A DNA stretch of 64,000 nt from Panax quinquefolius (GCA_020205615.1 CM035167.1:137096568-137160567), one strand, 5' to 3'; shown: positions 1 to 13,427, counted from the first letter of the stretch. The notes: a model not told the origin generated them from the sequence alone. Program-made: numbers and translations.

Positions 1-1007
1 GTCACCGCTTCAAGACCGATACCACTGGTATTTTCATGTTGTCACCGCTTTCTCTTGGTGCGTTGACTCGTTATCGCGCTCCAATAATCGAGCCCTATTT
101 ACAACATCCGAGTACAAACACGCTTTATGAGAAATAAGATATTGATGTATCTCTCGGTTTCAAACCTCTTAAAACATTCGTCATTCGCTCCTTATTATCG
201 ACCAAATGGGATGCAAACCGGATAACTCCGCAAATTTAGCCTCGTATTTATTATTACCTGGCCATATTGTTTTGTTCCAACTTGATAAACTCCACCTCCT
301 TCATGTGATTTAATACTTTTGGGAAAGTACTTGTCGTTGAATAGCTCTTCGAACTTCTCCCAAGACATCTTGAAAAGGTCAGTTGGGTACGCTTTTCTGA
401 TTCCCACCAAGTAATCTACCTCTTCACGCAACAATGAAGGTGGCGAAGGGAATCTTTTTGCTCTCGGAGCATCCCAAGACATCAAATATCTTGGTGATCT
501 CGCTTTATCCACGCTTCAAATTTTTAAGTGGTTTTGGCTCTCCAATAAACTCGTGGTCCCAGCCTTGAACTGCTTTAACCAGAATCGCGTCGAGAGTTTC
601 CAGTGTTTCCACCTACATTTTGGACATGAGCCGCCTCGCCTTTAATGTCGTATGAATTCAGATAAAGCCTCCGAACATTCCATCGCTCATCATTTGGTCG
701 GTGTTGTTGTTTGCATGAGGATTGTCGCCTTCGATGCACATTATTATTCGATTGTTGATCCGTGGAGACTCAGCGGTGCTCTTGTGCTCCATTGCTATTC
801 TCAATATTATCGGATGCCATTTTCAAATATCGCCACAAAACAAGGGTTAATTGACATGCAACATATTATCCATATACTCTGACCAACCAATTAAATACCA
901 AATAAACTTAGGTAGGTCATACTAACGAAAGAATTCCCCATCTCTCCCCTCCTAGTTCTAGTCTCACATCTTAGCCAGGGATCATATCCCTAAGCTTTGA
1001 TACCAAC
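1..1007 (-). pseudogene. Element A: decayed gag and leader of a Ty3/gypsy chromovirus
   Basis: Read on the minus strand, about 195-512 encodes a Retrotrans_gag-type segment with the motif MSWEKFEELFNDKYFP, followed by decayed sequence like the better preserved gag of element H. Gag forms the particle that packages the element's RNA. Several frameshifts break the frame and no full ORF remains. At 993-1007 the reverse complement is a degenerate primer-binding site (TTGGTATCAAAGC), which fits initiator-Met tRNA priming, directly next to the LTR that follows. The rest of the element lies beyond the left edge of the window. Confidence 0.8.
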
Positions 1008-2125
1008 TGTGACACCCCCAACATAGGTATACATCACCTATTCTAAGTCGCCAAATACATGGTACAGAATACAAATACAACTTAATTATACAACTGTCGT
1101 GTAAAGTTTGACAAAACATAAGCTGTAAGTTTTAATATAAATATTGTCGTCTAGACAATATACAAACTCAAATTCAATATTATTACATTTATTTTCCACT
1201 ATTTCACTGAATAGTGAGGACTACTAATGCTATCATCTCGTCCGTCACTCCATTCCCCGACTAGTCCCTCATTACGTTCTCATTTTCAAGAGAACAATAA
1301 AAGTAAAAGGGTGAGCTCAACTAGCCCAAGAGGGAAATATTATGACTAAGATAATGCGTAATATATTATCGTTAGCCTTCAATGTTGTTAAACCGATACA
1401 ATATAAAAACCATCAAGTTTAATCTGCAATTGAACAAGCAATCCATTAAAAGAGTCAAGTAGAGAATAAAATCTACTATCTTTTATGATTTAGAAGGTTT
1501 TCATCACTTTTATCATTGGGACTCAAATTTTTAATAAATAATCCACATCATCGAATCACCCCTGCACTACGGCCAAGGATATTCTTTAGTATCACGACCA
1601 CAATTATCCATGCACTACGGGCCAAAAATATTTGTGTATTCAATAATGGTCATGATCATGCCAACAACTGTCCATCAATGCACCACGGGCCAATGAGGAC
1701 TTTTACCACATCATTTGTAACATTACGGTCATGATTACACCAAATAATCCCTGGTCTAAATCATAACAAGTCCATCTATGCACTACAGGCCACGGATGAC
1801 TTTCAAAAAAATATAAATATGAGGATGATGACAATGATATAAGAATTCAATAAAACAAGTTCAAGAATTAATTTATCCAGGAACTAATAACATCCAAATT
1901 GTCAACATGATACAACTTTGTAGAGTAAAATTCAAGAATGCTTAGAAGAATATTTCCATGAAAAGATACTGGATGAAACGCAAATATCAAGGATATTCCA
2001 CTAATTTCATGGAGTATAGAAGTCAAACCTTTAACCAACTGAGTATAATAAAGAATGGAATAACAAAAGAAATCAATCACCAAGACATGTTATTCCGTAA
2101 TAATAATCAAGATCAGCAAGAAAAC

Positions 2126-2252
2126 GTTATTCAAGATATTCCAAAGGAATAATAAATAACGAGAATCAGTCCCACAGAAAACGCATGCATACAAGATATT
2201 CCAAAGGAATAATAAAGATGGAATCAGTCCCACGAAAAAACGCATGATATTC
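2126..2252. repeat. Tandem duplication of about 65 bp in element A LTR
   Basis: Two adjacent copies share the block gatattccaaaggaataat followed by gaatcagtcccac and an acgcatg run. They are imperfect and lie within the transcribed part of the LTR. Confidence 0.7.
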
Positions 2253-2603
2253 CAATGATGTTCCAACAGTAAATAATAGCAGAAAGAATTTCATGTTCCA
2301 AGTAATAGAAGAATATCCCAAGTATAGGGTATCCTGCGTGTGGTATTCCAACGTAATAATAAAGAATGGAATAATGTAAGTTCTCTTCATGAATAAGAAA
2401 GAAAGAATACCCCTTACGAAAGTACAACAAATAATATCCCCTACCATAAGAAACCGGATATTAGAGTAGTGAAGTAGCATAATATTTTTCTTCTTTCTCT
2501 CTATAGTTTCTCTCTACAGAGTTTGGTGAATTAAGTAAGAAATAATGAAGGAATGAGCTTTATTTATAGGAGAATGGACCTGAATAGTAACTAATTCATG
2601 AAG

Positions 2604-2790
2604 CGGTCCAGATTGATTTAGTTTTAAACAGACGGTCCATATTGATTTACTATTAAAACTTAAAGCAACGGTCCATCTTGATTTATTATTAAAACTTTAA
2701 ACCAAATGATCCATATTGATTTCTTATTATAACTTTCACCGGTGATCCATCCATATTGATTTATTATTATATCTTCAACCAACGGTCTAA
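2604..2790 (-). repeat. Tandem U3 repeats upstream of the element A promoter
   Basis: Five imperfect copies of a 35-45 bp unit contain cggtccatattgattta followed by a run of ttaaaact. They sit immediately upstream (minus strand) of a TATTTATA box at about 2559. Tandem U3 blocks in LTRs often act as enhancers; that role is inferred here. Confidence 0.65.
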
Positions 2791-3120
2791 AAAATTAGCA
2801 CATCTCCTCATGGAATAATATTGTACCCAAAAATGATTTGGACTAAAAGAAATATATCCTACGGGTGAATAAAGTATCCGTGAATAGTAACTCATGAATA
2901 GTAATTAAGTGAATAGTAACTCGTGAATAATAACTCGTGAATAGTAGTCCAAACACCAAAAAAGTGCCCCGAATATTCGATTGAACAATATAACCTCCAT
3001 ACATCAATTATACTAACACAAATAAGTCCAACACAAAGGAACTATAAAATTCATCTTTAATCAACACGAACTTATTCATCATTAATATTATAATTCACTA
3101 TATTTAACAACTAGGTCGTC

Positions 3121-5187
3121 TAATATTTCACAATATTAGATAGCATTATTGGCAATATCTAGAAAGTTCTATCAAGGAGAGGTTTGGTCACCTAATTGCG
3201 CGCCAGTAAGGAGAAATCTTTATCGGAAATCCCCCTCTTTCCTGGGAACAGTTTGGTTGTCATAAATGTGATTCTGTAATATTATTTGTGAATAATTAAT
3301 TATTGATTCATATGATAAGGACATATTTATTTTATGTGGATATAAATGATGGATTTATTTATGTGGTTATTAATGAAGGAATTAATCTTTGAGATGTTTT
3401 ATCGGTATTTTTGTCGGATTGGAAGTATTTAAAAATCATCCGTTTGTGGATTTGGGTATTTTTCATTTGGAATTTGGAAAACTCAAAGCTACAAAGTTGT
3501 AAAGAATTCGATTTCGTGTGGAATGGACATAAAATTCATATTTTTTTGATAAACGGGCTATTTTCTATGAATTATTAAAGTTTCTGATTATTATTTAAAT
3601 GATAAAACATTTTGGAAAATTCTAGAATTGGTTGGTGAGAAATGTGCTCAATTGAATTTCAAATGTGGTGGGTGGTAATAGTAATGTAAAGTAAAGCCAT
3701 CGTGTAGTGAGTTAGTCTTTACATGGCGTTCTAAGCATTTTCTATAAATAGGGTGCTTAGTTAGAATTGAAAATCACACCGTAATTCATAAGTTTTTCTC
3801 TTTTTCTCTATATTATCGAGTGTATTCTTGTGAGTATTTTGATACTTTGAGTATTGCTATACGGTGCAAGTTCCTTCAAAGACTATATCCGATTATTTCA
3901 CCCGTAAGTATTATCTTTTGAGGCAAGGGATGTTATTTTCTTCGTAGTAAGTGATATTATTTCTTCAATATCATTATCGCCGAAATATTGGTTGGAACTT
4001 TTATCAAATTTAGAACTTTTCATATGGGGTTACTATTCATGAGTTACTATTCACGAGTTACTATTCATGATCGCCATTATTCATGAGTTACTATTCACGC
4101 AGTACTATTCACGTAAGCATGATGATTTTTCTTATGGAATTTCTATCTTTTGGTGTCTCTGAGTTCTTATATACGACTATTCATGACTATTGACTATTCA
4201 ATTTAAAAAATGAAATTTTCTTCTTTTAACCAAGGTGTCTATTATGGTTACTATCTTTGATTGTATCCATGTTTTGATCTTTATTCTTGAATTTTGCTTC
4301 AAAAATTGGTTATTATGAAGTATTATTGATCTTGGATAAACTGTAATACGAATCTCTAATATTTGTTATTTTGTTTCACTGGATTCGTTCCTTGAAAATA
4401 TTTTTCATCATCCTCAGCCCTAAATGATGATATTAATGAATATCTTTGGCCTGTAGTGCAAAGATGAATGATTAACTGATGAATATCTTTGGCCTGTAGT
4501 GCAAAGATGAATGATTACCTAATGAATATCTTTGGCCCGTAGTGCAAAGATGAATAGGTGTTGAGATGAACATGACCAATGGTGATACAAATGAATATCT
4601 TCGCCCATGGTGCAAAGATGAATATTTGATTAAAGATGTGTATTGATTGATGTTACTGAGGGATAAAATATTGATGATGGACTTTTAAATTCATAGAAGA
4701 TAGTAGAATTCTTTCTACTGACTCTTCTAATGGATTGCTTATTCTCACTGCTTGATTGTTGATCTAAAACTTGTTGTCTATTATATTTTATCGATTTTTT
4801 CCTGTTGAAGACTAATGATAATTTGTTGTATATTATCTTAGTCATAATATTTCTTCTTCGGGCTAGTTGAGCTCACCCTTTCTTTCACCGCTTTCTCTTG
4901 GAAAATGAGAATATAGTTGGGACTAATCGGGGAATGGATTGACTACCAGATGGTTGCATTAGTAGTCCTCACTATTATCGTGAAATAGCGTATCAATAAT
5001 TGTAATGAGGACCCCTTTTGAGTTTTTATACCATCTATTAGACAATAGTTGTATTCAAACTCACAAGATATGTGTTGTTGTATTTTGCATGACGATTGTA
5101 TCAGACATCAAGTTGTATTTATTTTTTGTACCATGTATTTGGTGACCAGAATGGGTTGGATGGAATGGACCTATTTTGGGTCGTCAC
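3121..5187 (+). repeat. Element B: 5' LTR lacking its first about 570 bp
   Basis: From gatagcattattggcaat onward the sequence aligns with the LTRs of elements G and H up to the end at cgtcac (5187). A TATAAATA box lies at 3743-3750. About 270 bp further is an array of attcayga repeats (4023-4110), then four copies of a hairpin-forming unit (4436-4625). The TGTAAGACC start is absent because the left junction is chimeric with element A. Confidence 0.85.
3743..3750 (+). promoter_or_regulatory. TATA box of element B 5' LTR
   Basis: TATAAATA followed by gggtgcttag is conserved in every plus-strand chromovirus LTR of this window, at the same distance from the LTR end. It is the likely RNA polymerase II core promoter. 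Confidence 0.7.
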
Positions 5188-5205
5188 GGTTAGTATCAAA
5201 GCTTA
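5188..5205 (+). other. Primer-binding site of element B
   Basis: ggttagtatcaaagctta directly follows the LTR end. It resembles TGGTATCAGAGC, the complement of the plant initiator-Met tRNA 3' end, with two or three changes. Confidence 0.7.
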
Positions 5206-5384
5206 GGGATATGATCCCCGGTGAGATGTGAGACAAGAACTAGGAGGGAGAGACGGGGAATTCCTTCACTAAGTATGACCTACCTAAGTTTATTTGGTAT
5301 TTAATTGGCTCATCGAGTATAGGGATAATATGTGATTTGTTAATTAACCCTTGTTTTATGGCAAGATTTAAGAATGGCATCGGA

Positions 5385-6610
5385 AATATTAACGATGGAG
5401 TGAATGAGAGCGGTGGAGACACCTTTATTCAATACCCGAGGATAAAAAGAGAAGATAATAATCCTCCGTGTAAACAATAACACCGATGAAATGGTGAACG
5501 ATGGGATGTTTAGAGGCTTTATGCAATTCATGCAACATCAAAGTAAAGCGGTTCCTATTCAAAATGCGAGGTGGAAACAATGGCAACCCACGGTACCGGT
5601 CACCGCTAAGTAGTTCAAAGATTTGGGACCACCGGAGTTTTTGGGAAAGCGGAACCACTTACTACAGCAGAGACGTGGATAAAGTAGATCACCAAGATAT
5701 TTGATGTCTTGGGATGTTCCGAGGAGCAAAGGTTCCTTTTCCACCTTCATGTTGCGATGAGAGCTGACATTGGTGGGAATCGTAAAAGCGACTCAATTTG
5801 CCACATCGAAGATGTCTTGGGAGAAGTTCCAAGAATTGTTCAACGACAAGTACTTTCGAAAGTATTCGTCACATGAAGGAGGTTGAGTTCATCAAGTGGA
5901 GCAAAACAATATGAACGTGTCGCGAGACGAAGCTAAGTTCATGGAGTTATCCCGATTTGCATCCCATTTGGTTGATAATGAGGAACGAATGACACGAATG
6001 TTCTGCGAGGTTTGAAACCCAAATACGTCAATACCTCATTTCTCACAAACTTTGTTTATATTCAGATGTTGTGAATAGGGCTCGATTAGTGGAGAGCGAT
6101 ATTGAGCCAACCCAACCAGAAGGATAACGAGCAACAACACGATAATAATCGTCATTCTAATAACAACGATCATGAACAATGATAACCATCGTGGAAGAAA
6201 TTATCATGCCGAAATGGTAACCACTTCCGGTGGTAATCATGGCCAAGATAATAGAAGAAATGATTCAAGTGGAAATTTCAAGAAGAGAAGATTTAACGAT
6301 AACGGAAGACGTCAAAGAACAAAGACCAAAGACCAAAGAAACAAATTCTAGGGGAGAGGAGAACGACCGTCAGGTTAGATGCTTCTGAGATGCGGAGAAG
6401 AGGGACATATAAGTCCAAACTGCTCACCTGACTTTCCAAGATATGTTTTAGTTATGGAAAAGATGGTCACATAGCTCAATTTTGTCCTATAGCGAAATCA
6501 AGTCCAGTTGGGACGGTGGCACCAAAGGTGGATACGGACAAAACAAAGTCGGTGGTTTTAGGAAGAGCGTTTTTCGTGACTTCTCAAAGAGCGAGTAACC
6601 CGAACGAAGT
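5385..6610 (+). pseudogene. Element B: decayed gag with zinc knuckles
   Basis: Gag-like sequence can be followed through several frames. A KMSWEKFQELF-like segment near 5810 is followed by a stretch equivalent to ELSRFAPHLVENEER of element H. Two CCHC knuckles remain at about 6380-6480 (CGEEGHISPNC, then a decayed GKDGHIAQFC). Frameshifts and stops are frequent, so no functional protein is made. The neighbouring protease and RNase H remnants confirm the Ty3/gypsy order. Confidence 0.8.
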
Positions 6611-6800
6611 TAGCACGGGTTAGTTAATTATAAATTCTTGTGAAGTCTATACCTTATTAGATACCGGTTCTATCCATTATTTTATCTCTCTTGCTTGCGT
6701 TCAATGTTTAAATTTAACTCTAGAGAAGTTAGACTTTGACTTATCGATTGAAACTTCGTTAGTAGAAACCTTCATTTAATGTGTTATCCAAGTCTTGGAT
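6611..6800 (+). pseudogene. Element B: aspartic protease remnant
   Basis: The frame around 6640-6780 reads CEVYTLLDTGS and then a hydrophobic stretch, the retropepsin DTG active site of Ty3/gypsy Pol. The domain ends early and sequence equivalent to the ILGIDWL part of element H is missing. Confidence 0.75.
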
Positions 6801-6839
6801 GAGAGTCACAGTTTTTAAATGATATTTCTATTGTTAATA

Positions 6840-7695
6840 AATCTCCTGACGTATTCTCAAGGACTTCTTAGCCTACCCTAGGCGTGAAATCGAATTTTGT
6901 ATTGACCCAAAGACAAAACCCATTTCTAAACCCTTAAATATTTCTTCAACCAAAACGAACATTATAATGCGCTAAAGACGTTGGCTCGAGTTGTTGAAGA
7001 TTACGATCGTACCATTCAATACCATCGTGGGAAAACGAAAGTGGTAGCTGACGCGTTGAGTAGAAGATCGTATGCGTTTACAAGTGCGATGTTGTTAACA
7101 TACAAAAAAAAATCCATTCTATATGACTTACAAATGATGAAGATAGAGTTAAAGACTCTAGGGACCCGCGTGAAGATAATGAATATAAGAGTAGAATCGA
7201 CTTTAATCGATAAAGTTAAAATCGCTCAAGCTACACATTGGAGCTAATGAATATAAAGAAGAAGGTGCAAGAATGCGCTATTCTAGAAGTAAGAGTCAAT
7301 GAAGAGAAGAAAGCTCAAGCCTTCGATTTACTTGAAATCCTCGATCAAGTAGGAACTGTGGCCTATAGACTCGCCTTAACGCTAAGTATACCGCGTGTTC
7401 ATAACATTTTTCACGTATCGATGTTACGTAAATATGTGGACGACCCAAACCACATTATTGCGTTAGAACTGCACGAGATAATAGAAGATTTAACGTGACG
7501 AGGTACTGTCAAGATCTTGGATAGGAAAGAGCATGTCTACTACATACGAAGGTTATACCACAAGTTAAGGTTTTATGGAGAAACCATGCTATATTGAAGA
7601 AATGACACAGGAGTTGGAATAAAATGAAAGCAAAGAAAGGTACCCTCACCTTTTAACAAAACACCGGTATATCGATTTCGGGACGAAATTTCATA
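6840..7695 (+). pseudogene. Element B: pol remnant with a large internal deletion
   Basis: A short piece of the protease-RT linker (from about 6850) leads directly into the end of RNase H at 6981-7080, with the motif ADALSRRS. At 7238-7498 the integrase C-terminal region follows (GTVAYRLAL, FHVSMLRKYV). At about 7510-7640 comes a chromodomain-like tail equivalent to ILDRKEHV and VLWRNH. The RT core, most of RNase H and the whole integrase catalytic core are absent. The element is therefore a deletion derivative. The chromodomain-like tail supports assignment to plant chromoviruses. Confidence 0.8.
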
Positions 7696-7706
7696 AGGAG
7701 GGAGGT
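7690..7706 (+). other. Polypurine tract of element B
   Basis: The purine-rich stretch aaggagggaggt ends exactly at the TGTAAGACCCCC start of the 3' LTR. It matches the tract before the 3' LTR of element G (43410-43425). Confidence 0.75.
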
Positions 7707-8110
7707 TGTAAGACCCCCAACTTTTAGTGAATAAAATCGATTTCCTCTATTTATTATTGTGAATAATAAGGTATTAATTTGATATAATACTTTGGTTATG
7801 GGTGAAATGTGAAAATTTTGCAAAATAAGCGAGAGGTTATAATAAAATATTCAATTGATTGACGAGGAATATTAGTTTGGTAAAATGGAATATTCTTTCA
7901 TGGAAATATTATTAAATACGACCACGGTAGCAACCATTTGTGGGCCCCATAAAGGATAAATCTACGGATGAAGAAAGCGATAAAATTGAATAATGGCGTA
8001 GTTGTTACCGTTAAGTGGAATAATTCGATGGTTAAAATCTGACATAATACGCGATTTGGTTACGACGAGTTTTGCAAGTAGCGTGCATAATGTAGCAATT
8101 TGCCTAAAAA
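7707..8110 (+). repeat. Element B: 3' LTR, first part
   Basis: It starts TGTAAGACCCCC next to the polypurine tract and aligns, diverged, with the first about 400 bp of the element G and H LTRs. It then loses similarity near 8100, where other repeated DNA begins. The LTR resumes at about 13428. Confidence 0.8.
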
Positions 8111-10580
8111 ATGATGAGAGTCAATTATAATCGATCTTAAGACGATTTAAATAAATTTTTCTTTAAGTCGAGTTCTACTGGGTATCCCAAGTTATCGTAA
8201 ATATAGATTTATGAAAGGACCAAATAGCCAGTGAGAAGCTAAACAAGCATAAGTAATGCTCAATAATTATTATGGGCGGGGAGATTCTAATCTTAAAGTA
8301 TGTTAAGATAAGGGGTTGTCCAACTTATATGAAAAAGGTTTCAAAAAAGATCAAGATTTGGACAAGTGTAGATTATGGGACATCCTGCAAAGTAAGTTTA
8401 GGTATATGCTCTATAATCCTACTTCAAGCAAAAGGTGTTTATTACGAACATCGCCGCCTTTCTAAGATAAAGGTGTTTATCATTGAAGGGGCTAGTGAGA
8501 GATAATTGATCTTGAAGAGTTGAACTGAAAACCTTTATAAGTCGAATAAAGAGGAACATCGAATAGACAACTCTATTTGTACCAACAACCGAATCGTAAA
8601 TCCGAATAGTGCAAGAAAGATACCTGGGAGGTATGGATTCATCATGGATGATGATGATGAGGTAATGATCATAGAAGATGATGATCCGAGTTACATTCGG
8701 ATAAGACACCGGGTAGTGTATAAAAGGGTCGTGAGGGACGACATTCCTAATATTATATGTTGATGTACTACTGATAAGGAATGACATCTACTGCTACAAT
8801 CAAGAATGATAAAGTCAGTTTCAAACATTCCTCCACGAATCGATTTGGAAGAGTATCTTAGTTGGGGATATAAATCTATATAGATAGATTTAAAAGGATG
8901 CTCGACTTAAACCCAAGAGAACGATATATTCATTTGTTAAAGTCGCTAGCATGGCAAACTCCAAGAGATGTCTCATGTCGATGAGCTATGGAGTGTATCT
9001 CTCTTAATTCGAAAAGAGAGGGCATCATGTATGCAAATGAATGTCACGAGACTCGGATGTTGATCAGTCGTAAAGAAGTTTTTGAAAAACATCTTTAATC
9101 AAGGAAGTGATCATATTCACGTAGGGTCTAAATTAAAACTAGAGGGATCAAGTTTTCGTATTTACCAAGATGATGAGAAAATCCATTTTAAGGTAAAAGC
9201 GTTATCGAATAAGCAGCAAAGTTGAATTGAAATGTATATCAAAGGGTATGCTGGGTATAATAAGTTGTACATGGAGATAATGTATGATCAATAAAGTTAA
9301 TCTACCACTTCTAATGCGTTAAGAAATGTCCTTGTGATTCGATAAATGACAACCCAAAGAGTCTCTCGGGTTACAAGCGTGATATTTTATATGGCGATCA
9401 ATCACATTTGCGAGAACTATTAATTAATGTTGAAATCTATATTATCCGGAAAGTCGAATTTGATCATTAGGAGGCTTTTATCCTATTGTCCAGAATAAAT
9501 ATTATTTATTTAAATAAATTAATTATTTAATTTATTTATTTAAATAAGATTTAATTGTTCTAATTGATTTATTCACAACCGGCTTAATACGAGAGAACCT
9601 AAAGATGGTCACAATTCATAAAGGAAGAATAATTATTTAAGAAGTTAATGGCATAATTGTAATAATATGTTATGTATATTTAATTTAATTAAGATTTCAT
9701 TTATTCCTAATAAGATTAGAGGTTAAATTAATTAAAAGAGTTTAATTAATTATCCCTTAATAAGATTAGGAGCTTAATTAATTAAAAGAATTTAATTAAT
9801 TAAATAAAACCCAATTCCTTAATCAAGGTGGGTTGCCCACATCTATTAATAAGAGGATTACTAAATCGGGGATTAGTGAATCCTGATACGTACTACTGCC
9901 GCTTCATGGATGAGGATGATCGATCTCACGATCATTTGTGTGGGAGACACTCAAAGCATGTAGGTGCTTATTGAGAATAAGTTCGATGAAGGCTCACAAG
10001 AATACCTAATGGAGTTTATTTGCTTGTCAGTAGGAATTTCGTAGGTGATAGTAAGTATAAATGATCCTTGGACTTGAGATCATCATAAGATCTTGTGTAT
10101 GACGAGTTATACTTTGACTTATTCCTTAAGACCTCAGTGGGGATGCTTGGGTATAATAAGTCAGACATGGAGATAATGTATGATCAATAAAGAATCTACC
10201 ACTTCTAATAAAAGAAGAGAATGTCCTACGTGATTCGATAAATGACAACCCAAAGAGTCTTTGGTTAAGTATATGAAATTAGAAAGAGTTTCTAATTTGC
10301 ATTATTTGGAGTTGTGCATTTAAGGATCGTAAATACATATAATTAAATAAAATAAGAACTTTTAACTATTTACTCAAATAGTTCTTTAATGATTGATAAT
10401 CGTAATAATATGTTAAGTATATTTAATTTAATACATGACAGAATTGATTAGGAAGGAAAATTAGTTAAAGAGTTTAATTAATTATCTCTAATAAGATTAG
10501 GAGCTTAATTAATTAAAAAAGAATTTAATTAATTAAATAAAAACTCAATTCCTTAATTGTTAAGATGGGTCATTTACATC

Positions 10581-10588
10581 TATAAATA
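10581..10588 (+). promoter_or_regulatory. TATA box in repeat module
   Basis: TATAAATA is followed by agagagtcttatta. The same context is found at 12985-12992, so both copies of the module keep a core promoter-like box. Confidence 0.4.
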
Positions 10589-11284
10589 AGAGAGAGTCTT
10601 ATTATTGGTGGGGGTTGTTGACTTTTTCAACATATGCATTATAATTCTAATTGTTGGGAGAAAGTACACCTTTCTATAGAGATAGAAAAATTAGGGTTTG
10701 AGCCAATTTTCTTCTTCCTTGGTGGATCACCTCTAGAGGCCAAACACGTGGGTGGATCGACGTTGATCAAAGGAAGGAACCAAACCTTGGATTCAAGTTG
10801 AACGCGAAAAAGGATTGGAGGTGAACTTGTACCGAGGAAGCTTCGATCTTCAAGGGTATGATTTTATTCTTTATCTTTTCGTTTAATTAATAATTACGCA
10901 TAAAGGTGATCCGGGTATATGGTTTGTAATTTTTTTTTTAAACTCGATTTTTACACGCCCGCTTTAATTTTGCAATTTGATCATGCGTTCATGAATACCC
11001 TTCTTCTTGAATTTTATTCTTCCTAAGTGGATCACCTCTAGAGGCCAAACACATGGGTGGTCGACGTTGATCAAAGGAAGGAACCAAACCCGGTGGATTC
11101 AAGTTGAAGCGAAAAAGATTGGAGGTGAACTTTGTACGAGGAAGCTCGATCTTCAAGAGGTATGATTTTATTCTTTATCTTTTCCTTTAAATAATAATTA
11201 CATAAAGGATGATCAGGGTATATGGTTTGTAAAATTTTAAACTCGATTTTACTCGCTTCCGCTTAATTTTTGCAATTTGATCAA

Positions 11285-11790
11285 GGTTTATGAATATTAT
11301 TCAAAATAAAAAGAGTTTATTTGTGAATAGGAAGAAAATCCGTATTTCTTAAATAAAGGAGTTTATTTAAATATGAAATAAGATTTCATATTATTCAAAA
11401 TAAAAGAGTTTATTTGTGAATAGAGAAAGAAAATCCGTATTTCCTTAAATAAAGGAGTTTATTTAAATATGAAATAAGATTTCATATTATTCAAAATAAA
11501 GGAGTTTATTTGTGAACAGGAAAGAATATCCGTGTTTCCTTTAATAAAAGATTTTTTTACATGGAATTGGATTCCATAATTAATTAAAATAAAAGAGTTT
11601 ATTTTAATTAAAGATTTTTTTTTATATGGAATTGATTCCATAATTAATTAAAATAAAGGAGTTTATTTTGATTAAAGATTTTGATTAAAATAAAATAGTT
11701 TAATTTATTCAAAATTGGATAAATTAAAATAAAATAGTTTTATTTTGATTTAAATTTGGATTTAAAGGAGTTTATTTTGATTCAAAAATA
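11285..11790. repeat. AT-rich tandem repeats
   Basis: Three copies of a roughly 100-bp unit contain aaaggagtttatttaaatatg and tttgtgaatag. They are followed by shorter copies of ggaattgattccataatta and ggagtttattttgatt. Confidence 0.75.
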
Positions 11791-12984
11791 GATTTTATAC
11801 TAAGTAAATTTACCTAATTAAATGATATCGATATATATATTAAATGTTTATTATTCATAAGATGAATGTTATTTATTGATGCATATGGTGATGTATGATA
11901 ATAAACTCAGTAAATTTGCTCGCTATGGGGAATACTAATGGAGATATCAATAGGAATTTGAGTGATAAGACAATTGATCCCTTGACCTTGAGATCATCAT
12001 AACTTGATATATGTATGATGATGTTATATTTTGACTTATTCATCGAAGACCCTTAGGGTATATCAAAGGTTGCTTGGGTATAATAAGTTTCTGTGAGATA
12101 ATGTATAATCGATAAAGATCATCTACCACTTTAATATGAGTTAAAGAAGAGAAATTCTCAAGATGTGTATATCAAAGGGTACGCTGTCATAATAATGTTT
12201 GCATAGTCCTTGGCGATAATCAATAAATAATCTACCAATTAAGAAAGAAGAGTGTCCTGATTTGCACAACCCAAGAGTCCTCATAAGGCGTAATGAAATA
12301 GAAAGGAGTTATAATTGCATTATTTAAAATAAGGATCGAAATATATAATTAAATAAAAATAAAGACTCGACAAGAATTCCATGTCTTATTTTAATTGGGA
12401 CATCACGGGTGGAAGGATTGAATTGCATTTCAAGAACTATTTACTCAAAGGTTCTTTAATGATTAATGTTGAAATCTATATTATCTCGAAAGTCGTTGAT
12501 CGCTAGGAGGCTTATCCCTATCAGAGAATAAATATTATTTATTTAAATAAATTAATTATTTAATTTATTTATTTAAATAATATGAGAACCTAAAGGGTCA
12601 CAACCATAAAAGGAAGAATAATTATTTAAGAAGTTAATGGCATAATCGTAATAATATGTTAAGTATATTTAATTTAATCTATGGTGATGAATAAATTAAA
12701 TAGCTTAATATTTATTATTTAATATTTTAGAAATATTAAATATAAATTAATAAGAGGAGTCTTATTAATATTATTACAATTATTATTATTTTAATTTCTA
12801 AAAGAGTTTAGGAATTAATTTAATATAAGTACTCTCATTTATTCCTAATAGGATTAGGGAGGAAAATTAGTTAAAGGAGTTTAATTAATTATCCCTAATA
12901 AGATTAGGAGCTTAATTAATTAAAAGAATTTAATTAATTAAATAAAACCCAATTCCTTAATTGTTAAGGTGGATTGCCCACATC

Positions 12985-12992
12985 TATAAATA
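12985..12992 (+). promoter_or_regulatory. TATA box in repeat module (second copy)
   Basis: TATAAATA lies in catctataaataagagga, the same context as at 10581. Confidence 0.4.
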
Positions 12993-13427
12993 AGAGGAGA
13001 GTCTTATTACGGGTGAGGTGGTTGATTTTTTCAACATACGCACATAATTCCAATTTGGAGAAAGACGCCTTTTTCTATGTAGATAGGAAAAACTAGGGTT
13101 TGAGCCAATACCCTTCTTCTTGAATTTTATTCTTCCTTAGTGGATCACCTGAGAGACCAACCACATGGGTGGCTAACGTTGATCAAAGGAAGGAACCAAA
13201 CCCGGTGGATTCAAGTTGAACGCCGAAAAAGGATCGAGGTGAACTTGTGCACGAGGAAGCTTCGATCTTCAAGGGTATGATTTTATTCTTTATCTTTCGT
13301 TTAATTAATAATCATGCGATAAAGGATGATGATCCGCATATTGTTTGTAAAATTTTAAACTCGATTTACTCGCTCGCTTAATTTTGCAATTGATTGTTTC
13401 ATGAATATTTACAAACCTAACAAATTG

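Larger units (their letters stand above)
1008..3120 (-). repeat. Element A: truncated 5' LTR (minus orientation)
   Basis: The LTR begins TGTGACACCCCC at the primer-site side, the reverse complement of the usual chromovirus LTR end seen elsewhere here. It shares its R/U5 part with the other LTRs, including the gatatt/gcaaag-type hairpin repeats at about 1550-1800. Its U3 (right of about 2560) is unlike the others. The expected outer end TGTAAGACC is missing. Near 3120 the sequence switches to a plus-strand LTR of element B. About 600 bp of LTR is therefore lost, judged against 2.7-2.8 kb copies elsewhere in the window. Confidence 0.75.

Noticed and set aside
4023..4110. Heat-shock elements driving the LTR promoter
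   Set aside because: Only partial TTCnnGAA pairs occur, and they are downstream of the TATA box, so a promoter role is not supported.
8419..8787. 122-codon minus-strand frame
   Set aside because: It lies in repeated DNA, with no known motif and a biased composition.
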